Part shown: piece by piece, positions 27,152-34,479 of the stretch
Layout of the letters: each line of letters starts with the position of its first letter
Position numbering within the stretch: position 1 is the stretch's first letter
NCBI RefSeq assembly: GCF_030341905.1
Contig: NZ_JATAAF010000005.1
Location: 62,001 to 126,000, forward strand
DNA: 64,000 nt
Reading direction: 5' to 3'
From: Porticoccus sp. W117
Lineage (GTDB): Bacteria; Pseudomonadota; Gammaproteobacteria; Pseudomonadales; Porticoccaceae
Position numbers and translations under genes: made by a program
The notes under the pieces: generated by a model
What the model saw: only the letters and a program-made list of their open reading frames with translations
Databases searched by the model: none
What the model was told of the DNA's origin: nothing

Positions 27152-27181
27152 TTGATATCAGAACAAGCATTCTGTTATAGT
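27152..27181 (+). promoter_or_regulatory. tetR promoter with 16-bp operator between -35 and -10
   Basis: TTGATA (27152-27157) and TATAGT (27176-27181, 18-bp spacer; or TTATAG with 17 bp) enclose CAGAACAAGCATTCTG (27159-27174), an imperfect dyad. Reverse-complemented, it differs by one base from the site at 27793-27808. Bound repressor would block RNA polymerase directly. The predicted start site (about 27188) is next to the ATG at 27190. Confidence 0.75.
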
Positions 27182-27189
27182 CCGCGCCT

Positions 27190-27774
27190 ATGGCCAGAAC
27201 CCGCGAATTTGACCCTGCCGAAGTGATTGAAAAAGCCGTTCTCCTGTTTTGGGAGAAGGGCTATACCGACACGTCTATGGATGACCTGGTGAAATACACC
27301 GGCATCAGCCGCTATGGCATCTACGGTGAGTTTGGCAACAAGCGCGAGTTTTTTATCAAAGCGCTGCAGCACTTCCACCAGAAATTTGCCCTCGATCTGA
27401 TACAGGATCTGGCCAACCCGGATGCCGGACTGGCGGAATTGCGCGCCTACTACGGACGCCTGATTGACCACGCCAAAACCACCGAAGCGCGCATGGGCTG
27501 CTTTATGTGCAATACAGCGGTGGAGCTGGCCAGCACCGACGAAGGCATCGGCGAGCAAGTGGATGCCATGTTCGAGGGGCTGCAACTGGTGTTTCGCAAC
27601 GCACTGGGCAATGGTCAGGTTCGCGGTGAACTGCCAGCAGACATGGATCTGGATGAATACGCCAGTTACCTGCTGGGTGTGCAGATGGCCATGGCGATGA
27701 TGGTGCGCTCTGGATTTGGGGAGCAGCGCATGAAGCCGTTTTTGAAGGTGGCTCTGGCGGCTATCAACAACTGA
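27190..27774 (+). CDS. TetR/AcrR family transcriptional regulator
   Basis: A 194-residue repressor. The N-terminal helix-turn-helix covers about residues 8-52 (AVLLFWEKGYTDTSMDDLVK, then TGISRYGIYGEFGNKREFF). The C-terminal ligand domain has GCFMCNTAVELAS with two cysteines near residue 100 and a Met-rich helix MAMAMMVRSG. Proteins with this C-terminal pattern usually control efflux or redox genes. Matching operators in its own promoter and before the MMPL gene argue that it represses both. No ribosome site is visible and the predicted transcript start lies about 2 nt upstream, so translation may be leaderless. Confidence 0.9.
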   Translation: MARTREFDPAEVIEKAVLLFWEKGYTDTSMDDLVKYTGISRYGIYGEFGNKREFFIKALQHFHQKFALDLIQDLANPDAGLAELRAYYGRLIDHAKTTEARMGCFMCNTAVELASTDEGIGEQVDAMFEGLQLVFRNALGNGQVRGELPADMDLDEYASYLLGVQMAMAMMVRSGFGEQRMKPFLKVALAAINN

Positions 27775-27792
27775 AATTTTTTTGCTCAAAAA

Positions 27793-27808
27793 CAGAATGA
27801 TTGTTCTG
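27793..27808. promoter_or_regulatory. Second TetR operator, upstream of the MMPL gene
   Basis: CAGAATGATTGTTCTG. Compared with the reverse complement of the tetR-promoter site (CAGAATGCTTGTTCTG) it matches in 15 of 16 bases. It lies 19 nt after the tetR stop and 148 nt before the MMPL start. No convincing -35/-10 pair was found beside it; an AATATTTAAC stretch just downstream could hold the -10. Confidence 0.72.
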
Positions 27809-27831
27809 GAAAGGCAATATTTAACTACCCC

Positions 27832-27930
27832 GTCATCGCGAGCGCAGCGCGGCGATCTCCAGCAAGATACTCCGATATCAGGAGATTGCCGCGTCGCCTT
27901 TCTTTATTAAGAAAGCCTCCTCGCAATGAC
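27832..27930. repeat. Inverted repeat (gtcattgcgag family) in the MMPL leader
   Basis: The left arm gtcatcgcgagcgcagcg (27832-27860) pairs with the right arm at 27891-27930, which is interrupted by a small hairpin tttctttattaagaaag. It lies between the operator and the MMPL start codon, so if the promoter is at the operator the transcript begins with this stem. It could affect expression or be a passive repeat. Confidence 0.8.
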
Positions 27931-27955
27931 AACACGTGTTATAGGATAAATAGTT

Positions 27956-30298
27956 ATGAGCGTTCTTATAGACCGATTTGCCGTGGCTCTCGCCAATAGC
28001 ATGATCCGCTACCGTTGGCTGGTGATTGCCGCCGCTATTGCTGGCGTGGTGGCCATTGGCAATGGCCTGGGCAAGCTGGAGTTTTCCACCAACTATCGCA
28101 TTTTCTTCAGCGATGAAAACCCGGAGTTGATGGCGTTTGAGTCCTTTCAGGATACCTACACCAAAAACGACAACATCGTGTTTGTGCTCAAGCCCGCTGA
28201 CGGCAAGGTGTTTACCCCGCAGCTGACCGATGCCATGGAGCGCCTGACCGAACTGGCCTGGCAAATTCCCTATGTCATACGGGTGGATTCCCTCAGCAAC
28301 TTCCAATATACCTGGTCGGAAGACGACGACTTGATTGTGGAAGACCTGATCAGCGGTGGCCTGGAGCTCAGCGCAGAGGAACTGGCCGCCAAGCAGCAGG
28401 TGGCCCTTGCGGAACCACTGTTGCTGCACAATCTGATTTCCGAGGATGCGGGCACGGCAGGCATCAGTGCCACCTTGCAGTTCTCTGGCGAGAACATCAA
28501 AGAAGTGCCGGAAGCGGTTGTGGTGGCGCGGGATATCGCCGACCAGTTTCGCGCGGAGTTCCCAGACCTTACGATCGCTCTGTCCGGGGTCACCATGCTC
28601 AACAACGCTTTTGGCGAAACTGGCCAGCGGGATGCGGGCACCCTGACGCCACTGATGTACCTGATACTGCTGGTTGCCATGGTATTGGTGTTGCGCAGCG
28701 TCAGCGCCATGCTGGCTACCCTGGTGGTGATTTTGTTTTCCACGGTAATTGCCATGGGGCTGGCGGGCTTTGCTGGTATTAAGCTGACCCCCATATCCGT
28801 TACCGCTCCCACCATTATTCTCACCCTGGCCATCGCCGACAGTGTGCACATACTGGTGAGTATGTTTGCCGCCATGGGGGAGGGCCGCGACAAAATCGCC
28901 GCGCTTAAAGAGAGTATCCGCATCAACCTGATGCCGGTTACGGTCACCAGCCTGACCACTGTGGTGGGCTTCCTATCGCTGAACTTTTCAGACACGCCGC
29001 CGTTTTGGCACCTGGGCAATATCACCGCCATGGGCATTACCGCCGCCTGGTTACTGTCCCTGACGTTGTTGCCGGCCGTGATCAGCCTGTTGCCGGTGAA
29101 GCGCCGCCTGGGTGGCAGCAATAACAAGCTCAACCTGGGCATTACTCGCCTGGCCGACTGGGTTACCCACCGCTACAAAACCATTTTGTGGGTGATGGGG
29201 CCAGCCACGGTACTGCTGGTGGCGATGATTCCCACCATCCAGCTGAATGATGAATTTGTGAAGTACTTTGACGAGCGGGTGGAGTTTCGCAACGACGCCG
29301 ACTTTGCCAACGCCCACCTCAACGGCCCCTACGTGGTGGAACTGTCGGTGGAGTCTGGCGAGCCCGGTGGCGTCAGCGATCCGGATTACCTGAAAAATCT
29401 GGAACGCCTCGCCGACTGGCTGGCGGCACAGCCAGAAGTGAACCACGTGTACAGCTATACGGATATCGTCAAGCGCCTCAACAAAAACCTCCATGGCGAT
29501 GACCCCAGCTGGCACCGCATCCCCGACAACCGTCAGTTGGCAGCCCAATACCTGCTGCTGTACGAAATGTCATTGCCCTACGGGCTGGATTTGAACGACC
29601 GCATCAACGTGGACAAATCCGCCACTCGAGTGACCGCTGCCCTCAAGGACATGTCCACCATCGAAATTCGCGCTTTTCTGGATCGCAGCAAGGCCTGGAT
29701 GGCGGACAACCTGCCGCCACAGATGCAGGCCAAACCCACCAGCGCCACGGTGATGTTTTCCTATATTTCTCAGCGCAATATCGAAAGCATGTTCAAGGGC
29801 AATACCGTGGCGATTTTTGCCATCGGTATTATCTTGATGTTCGCCCTGCGCAGCTTCCGTTTGGGCGCGCTGAGCCTGATACCCAACACCGTACCCATCA
29901 TGATGACCTTTGGTATCTGGGCGTTGCTGGTGGGCAAAGTGGGCATGGCGGCAGCCACCATCACCGCTACCTCCATGGGTATTGTGGTGGACGACACAGT
30001 GCACTTTTTATCCAAATATCTGCGCGCCCGCCGAGAAAAAGGCCTGGCCATTCCTGACGCTATTCGCTACGCCTTCCAGACCGTGGGGGTGGCGATACTG
30101 GCGACCACCATTATTTTGGTAATTGGTTTTGGGGTACTGATGTATTCCAGCTTCCTGATCAATTTCCAGATGGGTCTGCTGACCGCTATCACCATAGTTT
30201 CCGCACTGGTGTTTGACTTCCTGATGCTGCCAGCGTTGTTGATGTTGGGGCATAAGAAAAAATCGGCCGAGCCGGCCGCGCAGCAAGCACTTTCTTAA
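27956..30298 (+). CDS. MMPL/RND superfamily transporter (HAE3-like)
   Basis: Inner-membrane exporter of 780 residues with two equivalent halves. Each half has one helix (about residues 19-37 and 407-425), a large periplasmic loop, and five more helices. Conserved signs include IILTLAIADSVHILVSMFAA in half one and ITATSMGIVVDDTVHFLSKYL in half two, where the Asp residues sit in the proton-relay helix. MMPL proteins move lipids and other hydrophobic compounds and, unlike HAE1 pumps, do not need an adaptor. The next two genes (LolA-like and barrel) look like periplasmic and outer-membrane partners. TetR control is suggested by the upstream operator. Confidence 0.93.
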   Translation: MSVLIDRFAVALANSMIRYRWLVIAAAIAGVVAIGNGLGKLEFSTNYRIFFSDENPELMAFESFQDTYTKNDNIVFVLKPADGKVFTPQLTDAMERLTELAWQIPYVIRVDSLSNFQYTWSEDDDLIVEDLISGGLELSAEELAAKQQVALAEPLLLHNLISEDAGTAGISATLQFSGENIKEVPEAVVVARDIADQFRAEFPDLTIALSGVTMLNNAFGETGQRDAGTLTPLMYLILLVAMVLVLRSVSAMLATLVVILFSTVIAMGLAGFAGIKLTPISVTAPTIILTLAIADSVHILVSMFAAMGEGRDKIAALKESIRINLMPVTVTSLTTVVGFLSLNFSDTPPFWHLGNITAMGITAAWLLSLTLLPAVISLLPVKRRLGGSNNKLNLGITRLADWVTHRYKTILWVMGPATVLLVAMIPTIQLNDEFVKYFDERVEFRNDADFANAHLNGPYVVELSVESGEPGGVSDPDYLKNLERLADWLAAQPEVNHVYSYTDIVKRLNKNLHGDDPSWHRIPDNRQLAAQYLLLYEMSLPYGLDLNDRINVDKSATRVTAALKDMSTIEIRAFLDRSKAWMADNLPPQMQAKPTSATVMFSYISQRNIESMFKGNTVAIFAIGIILMFALRSFRLGALSLIPNTVPIMMTFGIWALLVGKVGMAAATITATSMGIVVDDTVHFLSKYLRARREKGLAIPDAIRYAFQTVGVAILATTIILVIGFGVLMYSSFLINFQMGLLTAITIVSALVFDFLMLPALLMLGHKKKSAEPAAQQALS

Positions 30299-30312
30299 AA
30301 ATGTTGTATGTC

Positions 30313-30429
30313 GTCATCGCGAGCACAGCGCGGCGATCTAGTGACTTTAAAAGGCGCTGGATTGGTTGTCCGCTACGCTCAGCCCAAGGGCTGCCCAAAT
30401 CACAGATTTGTCGCTACGCTCGCAATGAC
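30313..30429. repeat. Inverted repeat (gtcattgcgag family)
   Basis: The arm gtcatcgcgagcacagcg (30313-30340) pairs loosely with tcgctacgctcgcaatgac near 30411-30429. A second partial copy lies between them (tccgctacgctcagccc). It separates the MMPL and LolA-like genes. Confidence 0.7.
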
Positions 30430-30460
30430 GGATAACCTTGTTTTTACATAGGACTTCAAA

Positions 30461-31252
30461 ATGAAAAAATTAATTATTTTGGCCGCCGTACTTTTCTCCA
30501 TCGGTGTACAAGCGCAAACGCCCGAACAAAAAGGCTTCGATATCGCCGCCCGCTCCGATCGTTCCGACCGCGGTTTTGAAAGCAGCGAAGTGGAAATGAC
30601 CATGGTGCTGCGCAACGCTGCTGGCACTGAAATTCGCCGTACCCTGTTGACCAATACTCTGGAAGTGCCGGACGAATCTTTGGGTGATAAAAGTCTGATT
30701 CTGTTTCATACTCCTGTGGATGTAGAGGGCACCGCGCTGTTGTCTCACGCGCAAATTCTTAAACCTGACAATCAGTGGTTATTCCTCCCAGCCCTGAAAC
30801 GCACCAAACGAATTTCTTCCGCCAACAAGTCTGGCCCTTTTGTAGGCAGCGAGTTTGCATTTGAAGATTTTACGGCTCAGGAATTGAATAAATTTACCTA
30901 CAAATTTTTGCGCGAGGAACCCTGCCCGCAAGATGCCAGCCTGACTTGTGATGTGGTGGAGCGTTACCCAGCCTACAAAAAATCCGGCTACAAGAAACAG
31001 GTGGCCTGGACAGACCAGAAAGACTACCAGGTGCGGCAAGTGGAATTTTACGACCGCCGCGGCGATAAACTGAAAACCTTGAGCCTGGAAGATTACCGAG
31101 AGTACCCCGGCAATGTATGGCGTACCCATAAAATGGTGATGGTGAATCACAAAACCGGTAAAAGCACCGACTTGCTGTATTCTGACTACAAATTCAAAAC
31201 TGGCTTGGCGGATAAAGATTTTAAAAAAGGTGTGCTAAGCAGCTTGCGCTAG
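30461..31252 (+). CDS. LolA-like outer-membrane lipoprotein-sorting family protein (PF17131-like)
   Basis: Periplasmic protein of 263 residues with a signal peptide (MKKLIILAAVLFSIGVQA). The mature part has the features of the LolA-like proteins found beside MMPL pumps: ARSDRSDRGFESSEVEMTM, NQWLFLPALKRTKRISS, SGPFVGSEFAFEDF and VEFYDRRGDKLKTL. The fold is an open half-barrel with a hydrophobic groove, suited to carry a lipid across the periplasm. Because it follows the MMPL gene and precedes a predicted outer-membrane barrel, I infer that it shuttles the pump's cargo outward. Cargo unknown. Confidence 0.88.
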   Translation: MKKLIILAAVLFSIGVQAQTPEQKGFDIAARSDRSDRGFESSEVEMTMVLRNAAGTEIRRTLLTNTLEVPDESLGDKSLILFHTPVDVEGTALLSHAQILKPDNQWLFLPALKRTKRISSANKSGPFVGSEFAFEDFTAQELNKFTYKFLREEPCPQDASLTCDVVERYPAYKKSGYKKQVAWTDQKDYQVRQVEFYDRRGDKLKTLSLEDYREYPGNVWRTHKMVMVNHKTGKSTDLLYSDYKFKTGLADKDFKKGVLSSLR

Positions 31253-31264
31253 TTGTGCCATGCA

Positions 31265-31345
31265 GTAGCCCGGGTGCAGCGCAGTGGAACCCGGGAGAAT
31301 TCCGCATACTTTGCCCCGGGTTCCGCTGCGCTTCACCCGGGCTAC
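31265..31345. repeat. Inverted repeat (gtagcccgggtg family)
   Basis: Arms 31265-31295 and 31315-31345 pair in 29 of 31 bases with a 19-nt loop. It lies in the short gap before the barrel gene, its right end only 11 nt from the TTG start. Confidence 0.9.
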
Positions 31346-31356
31346 GAGACACTGTT

Positions 31357-32541
31357 TTGAATAAAATATTTATTGCTGTTTTAACCTTGTGGGCAATTCC
31401 AACCCAGGCCGATAACTGGAACACCTCTGTTGAAGCCGGCCTGGAAAGCCGTTGGTTTATTCAGGATGCTCGACTGCCCAACCAGCACAGTGGCGTTGGT
31501 TTGTCGCTAAAACTGCAACCGGAATTCCGCTACAAAAGCGACGACCGCAAAACCCAATTCGCCCTGGTGCCTTTTCTGCGTTACGACGCCGAAGACAGCG
31601 AACGTACACACTTCGATCTGCGCGAAGCTTACTGGCGCCATATTGGTGATGAATGGGAAGTGACGGCGGGAGTCGATAAGGTGTTTTGGGGCGTCGCCGA
31701 ATCCCGCCACTTGGTGGACATCATTAACCAGACCGATCTAGTGGAAGATATCGATCAGGAAGACAAACTGGGCCAGCCCATGGTGTCTGCCAGCACCCAG
31801 AAAGATTGGGGCGCCATCAGTTTGTACTGGTTGCCGTATTTCCGCGAACGCACATTCCCCGGCGCCGATGGCCGTTTGCGTACACCGTTACCAGTGGATA
31901 ACGATCGCGCTCAATACGAGTCTGCTGCTGGCCAGTGGCACCAGGACATTGCCCTGCGCTATTCCCACTATTTTGGCGATTGGGATGTTGGCGCCTCTTA
32001 TTTTCGCGGCACCAACCGGGAGGCGCGTTTACTGCCGGATAACAGTGGCGAGTGGTTGCTACCGAACTACGATCAAATCGATCAGCTGGGAGTCGACCTG
32101 CAATACACCTGGGAAGCCTGGCTGCTGAAAGTGGAAGGCATTTACCAAAAAAGCCGCATCGACAATTTTTTCGCCACCGTGGCCGGGTTTGAATACACTT
32201 TTTACCAAGTGGCGGAAACCAGCACTGACATTGGTGTATTGCTGGAATACCAATACGACGGCCGCAACGCTGCCGCTCCTGCGACTTTGGCCGATGACGA
32301 TGTATTTGCAGGAATGCGCTGGTCGTTGAACGATACTCAAGATACCGCTGTGCTGGCGGGCGTGGCGGTGGATCGCCACAGCGGTGAGCAGTTTTACAAC
32401 ATCGAAGCGGAAACCCGCATTGGTCAGAACATTACCGCCGAACTGCGAGCGCGTTTTCTAACCGGTTCGGAGCCGGGTGAAAGTGCTTTCTTTGTGGAGC
32501 GGGATGACTATATTCAGCTGTCGCTCTCTTATCACCTGTAA
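31357..32541 (+). CDS. Predicted outer-membrane beta-barrel protein, partner of the MMPL/LolA-like pair
   Basis: A 394-residue exported protein. A signal peptide (LNKIFIAVLTLWAIPTQA) is followed by alternating aromatic/polar strands such as FALVPFLRYDA, FDLREAYWRHIGDEWEVTAG, VGASYFRGTNRE and a C-terminal strand DDYIQLSLSYHL. Terminal aromatic strands of this type are usual in outer-membrane barrels. The internal VDKVFWGVAESRHLVDIINQ resembles barrels sometimes grouped with DUF1302-like proteins, but I cannot assign a family. TTG at 31357 is the likely start, since the open frame upstream runs through the repeat. No other start fits the signal peptide. Confidence 0.75.
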   Translation: MNKIFIAVLTLWAIPTQADNWNTSVEAGLESRWFIQDARLPNQHSGVGLSLKLQPEFRYKSDDRKTQFALVPFLRYDAEDSERTHFDLREAYWRHIGDEWEVTAGVDKVFWGVAESRHLVDIINQTDLVEDIDQEDKLGQPMVSASTQKDWGAISLYWLPYFRERTFPGADGRLRTPLPVDNDRAQYESAAGQWHQDIALRYSHYFGDWDVGASYFRGTNREARLLPDNSGEWLLPNYDQIDQLGVDLQYTWEAWLLKVEGIYQKSRIDNFFATVAGFEYTFYQVAETSTDIGVLLEYQYDGRNAAAPATLADDDVFAGMRWSLNDTQDTAVLAGVAVDRHSGEQFYNIEAETRIGQNITAELRARFLTGSEPGESAFFVERDDYIQLSLSYHL

Positions 32542-32547
32542 ATAAGC

Positions 32548-32645
32548 CCCCCGTCATTGCGAGGCCGCAGGCCGTGGCAATCTCCTTCAATCCACTGCCA
32601 ACTTGATGGAGATTGCCACGGCCTGCGGCCTCGCAATGACGGGGG
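32548..32645. repeat. Perfect 38-bp inverted repeat (gtcattgcgag family)
   Basis: Arms 32548-32585 and 32608-32645 are perfect reverse complements of 38 nt around a 22-nt loop. It closes the MMPL locus and stands just before the ECF promoter, so it probably also stops transcription between the two. Confidence 0.93.
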
Positions 32646-32663
32646 TATAAAAAAATTTCCACG

Positions 32664-32705
32664 CACCGGTAGGGTGTTTGCGCTGTCGCGAGTGTAGTAA
32701 GTGAA
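32664..32705 (+). promoter_or_regulatory. Candidate ECF-sigma promoter, copy 1 (before the sigma gene)
   Basis: CACCGGTAGGGT (32664-32675), 17 nt, TGTAG (32693-32697), 2 nt, AGTGAA (32700-32705). The same three blocks with identical spacing recur at 34381-34422 before the TonB receptor. The spacing of the first two blocks suits -35 and -10 elements of an ECF sigma factor; autoregulation is implied. Confidence 0.7.
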
Positions 32706-32730
32706 GCACCCGAGTATCAGGGCAGCTAAA

Positions 32731-33330
32731 ATGGTGTCGATGGCGCAAAAAATTGACAATGTGGTAGATATCTCCCAGCGCAGGCGGGGAAGGCAAGAGC
32801 AGGTTCTCAAACGACTGTTTGATGAGCATGGCGCGCCCCTGCGCTCGTTTTTAGCGGCGCGCCTGGGCGCAAGAGACGATCTGGATGACTTGGTGCAGGA
32901 CGTTTTCTTTCGCCTGGCAAAGCTGGAAGACCTGGGCGACAAAATGATCCACAACAAGGGCAGCATCCGGGCTTACTTGTTCACCATTGGCAACAACCTG
33001 ATCCTCGACGCAAAAAGAAAGCGGCAGGTGCGCGACAGTTACGCCCAAAGCAAGCAGGCGTTTGACGAGGAACACGCTCATCAAGTGTCGCCAGAAACTG
33101 TGGTTTCTCACCGTCAGGAGCTGCAGATTGTTAAAAACGCCATTATGGAAATGCCAGCGGCCTGGCGGAAAGTGTTTTTGTTGAGCCGTGTGGAATTAAA
33201 AAGTTATCGACTGATATCCGAACAATTGGGGGTGTCGGTCAAGCAAGTAGAAAAGTACATGTCAAAAGCATTGAAGTTTGTCAGGGACGCGGTGAAGGCC
33301 GCGCATTCGCAGGAGGCCCACAATGGATAA
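32731..33330 (+). CDS. ECF sigma factor, FecI-like
   Basis: A 199-residue sigma-70 family member with only regions 2 and 4. Region 2 is near residues 18-85 (LRSFLAARLGARDDLDDLVQ, VFFRLAKLEDLG, YLFTIGNNLILDAKRKR), and region 4 near 125-185 (MPAAWRKVFLLSRVELKSYR, then SEQLGVSVKQVEKYMSKAL). The ATG at 32731 is 8 nt after AGGG. A GTG at 32701 lies inside the candidate promoter and is rejected. It overlaps fecR by 8 nt. With FecR and the TonB receptor it forms a cell-surface signalling set. Confidence 0.9.
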   Translation: MVSMAQKIDNVVDISQRRRGRQEQVLKRLFDEHGAPLRSFLAARLGARDDLDDLVQDVFFRLAKLEDLGDKMIHNKGSIRAYLFTIGNNLILDAKRKRQVRDSYAQSKQAFDEEHAHQVSPETVVSHRQELQIVKNAIMEMPAAWRKVFLLSRVELKSYRLISEQLGVSVKQVEKYMSKALKFVRDAVKAAHSQEAHNG

Positions 33331-34360
33331 AAGCAACACAAATACACACAAACAGGTATCGGACGATCTGGCAAAATTGTTTGCCGATGACTTCTCCGAG
33401 GCGTCCGCTGCTCGTATTGGCAAGGCTATGGAAGCCAGCCATGCCTATGCGGATGACTTTATCAGCGGCGCCGAGAGCATGCAGGATTTGTCGGCACTGG
33501 CGGAAGATGCCGATATTCGCCGCCTGCTGGACGAACCGCTGCAAAAGCCTCGCCGGGTGTGGGGGAAACTGGCTACGGCTGCGGTATTGTTGCTGGCTGC
33601 CGCGGTGACCTTCCAGGCACTGTGGCTGCCACAGCCGGGAGTCACAGAAGACGTACAGCGTTACACCACTCGTATTGGTGAACAGAAAGCCGTGAAGTTG
33701 GACGACGGTAGCACCATTACGCTCAATACGGGCACAGAGGTACTGGTGGCGTTGAATGATGATGTGCGCAAAGTAATCATGCACCGGGGTGAAGCCTTCT
33801 TTGATGTGGCTAAAGACCCGAACAGGCCATTCAGGGTTGAGTTAGGGCCTCAGTCAGTGAGTGTGCTGGGCACAAAATTCAACATTCGCCGCCACCCTGA
33901 ACAGTTTGTATTGTCACTGGTGGAAGGCGAAGTTGCCCTTCACCCCAGCACAGAGGCAGTTGCGGATAACGCCGCTTCCCTTGAAGCCACAGAAGGTGGC
34001 GAAATTTCGATGGCCCATCCCGGCCAGCGACGCATCACGGCCGGTTGGGTAGTAACATACAGTATGGCCGAGCAAAATTTGCTGGCCAGCCAACACGATG
34101 ATTTATCCAGCAACCACAGCTGGACCACAGGCTTTCTGGAGTTTCACGAGCAGCCGTTATCCGCGGTGGTTAATGAACTCAATCGCTATTCCGGGAAAAA
34201 AATATTGATCGGCGACAGCGCCATTATGGACATACAGGTGTACGCTGGAATCCGGGTTGATCAGCTGGATCAGGCCTTGCGTGGTCTGGAGCGAACCTTG
34301 CCGATTAAAGTGATCAGCGACTTCGACAGTATTTTGATTGTTGGCGACTCTGAGCAGTAA
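33323..34360 (+). CDS. FecR-like anti-sigma/sigma regulator
   Basis: Inner-membrane protein of 345 residues that passes the signal from the TonB receptor to its sigma factor. A cytoplasmic N-terminal part (1-80) is followed by one membrane helix (about 88-107, LATAAVLLLAAAVTFQAL) and a periplasmic FecR domain (VKLDDGSTITLNTGTEVLVA, EAFFDVAKDPNRPF). The C-terminal STN-like segment is FHEQPLSAVVNELNRYSGKK. The N-terminal region does not show the usual DUF4880 opening seen in the other FecR of this window. AGGAGG lies 8 nt before the ATG. Confidence 0.9.
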   Translation: MDKSNTNTHKQVSDDLAKLFADDFSEASAARIGKAMEASHAYADDFISGAESMQDLSALAEDADIRRLLDEPLQKPRRVWGKLATAAVLLLAAAVTFQALWLPQPGVTEDVQRYTTRIGEQKAVKLDDGSTITLNTGTEVLVALNDDVRKVIMHRGEAFFDVAKDPNRPFRVELGPQSVSVLGTKFNIRRHPEQFVLSLVEGEVALHPSTEAVADNAASLEATEGGEISMAHPGQRRITAGWVVTYSMAEQNLLASQHDDLSSNHSWTTGFLEFHEQPLSAVVNELNRYSGKKILIGDSAIMDIQVYAGIRVDQLDQALRGLERTLPIKVISDFDSILIVGDSEQ

Positions 34361-34380
34361 TTTTCAGAAAATTTTTTACC

Positions 34381-34422
34381 CACCGGTAGGGTAGTTCCCG
34401 AGTAGCACGTGTAGCCAGTGAA
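34381..34422 (+). promoter_or_regulatory. Candidate ECF-sigma promoter, copy 2 (before the TonB receptor)
   Basis: CACCGGTAGGGT (34381-34392), 17 nt, TGTAG (34410-34414), 2 nt, AGTGAA (34417-34422): the same layout as copy 1. It sits in the fecR-receptor gap and would let the sigma factor raise receptor expression directly. Confidence 0.7.
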
Positions 34423-34479
34423 TTGATTCCAAAAAATGCAGGAATCAATCAAAAAAGTTACACAATATAGAGGTGGGTA

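Noticed and set aside
27175-27789. 204-codon open frame opposite tetR
   Set aside because: Fully antisense to a clear TetR gene and would span both operators.
27878-28849. 323-codon open frame opposite the MMPL gene
   Set aside because: Antisense to MMPL, begins in its N-terminal half and ends in a repeat; no domain.
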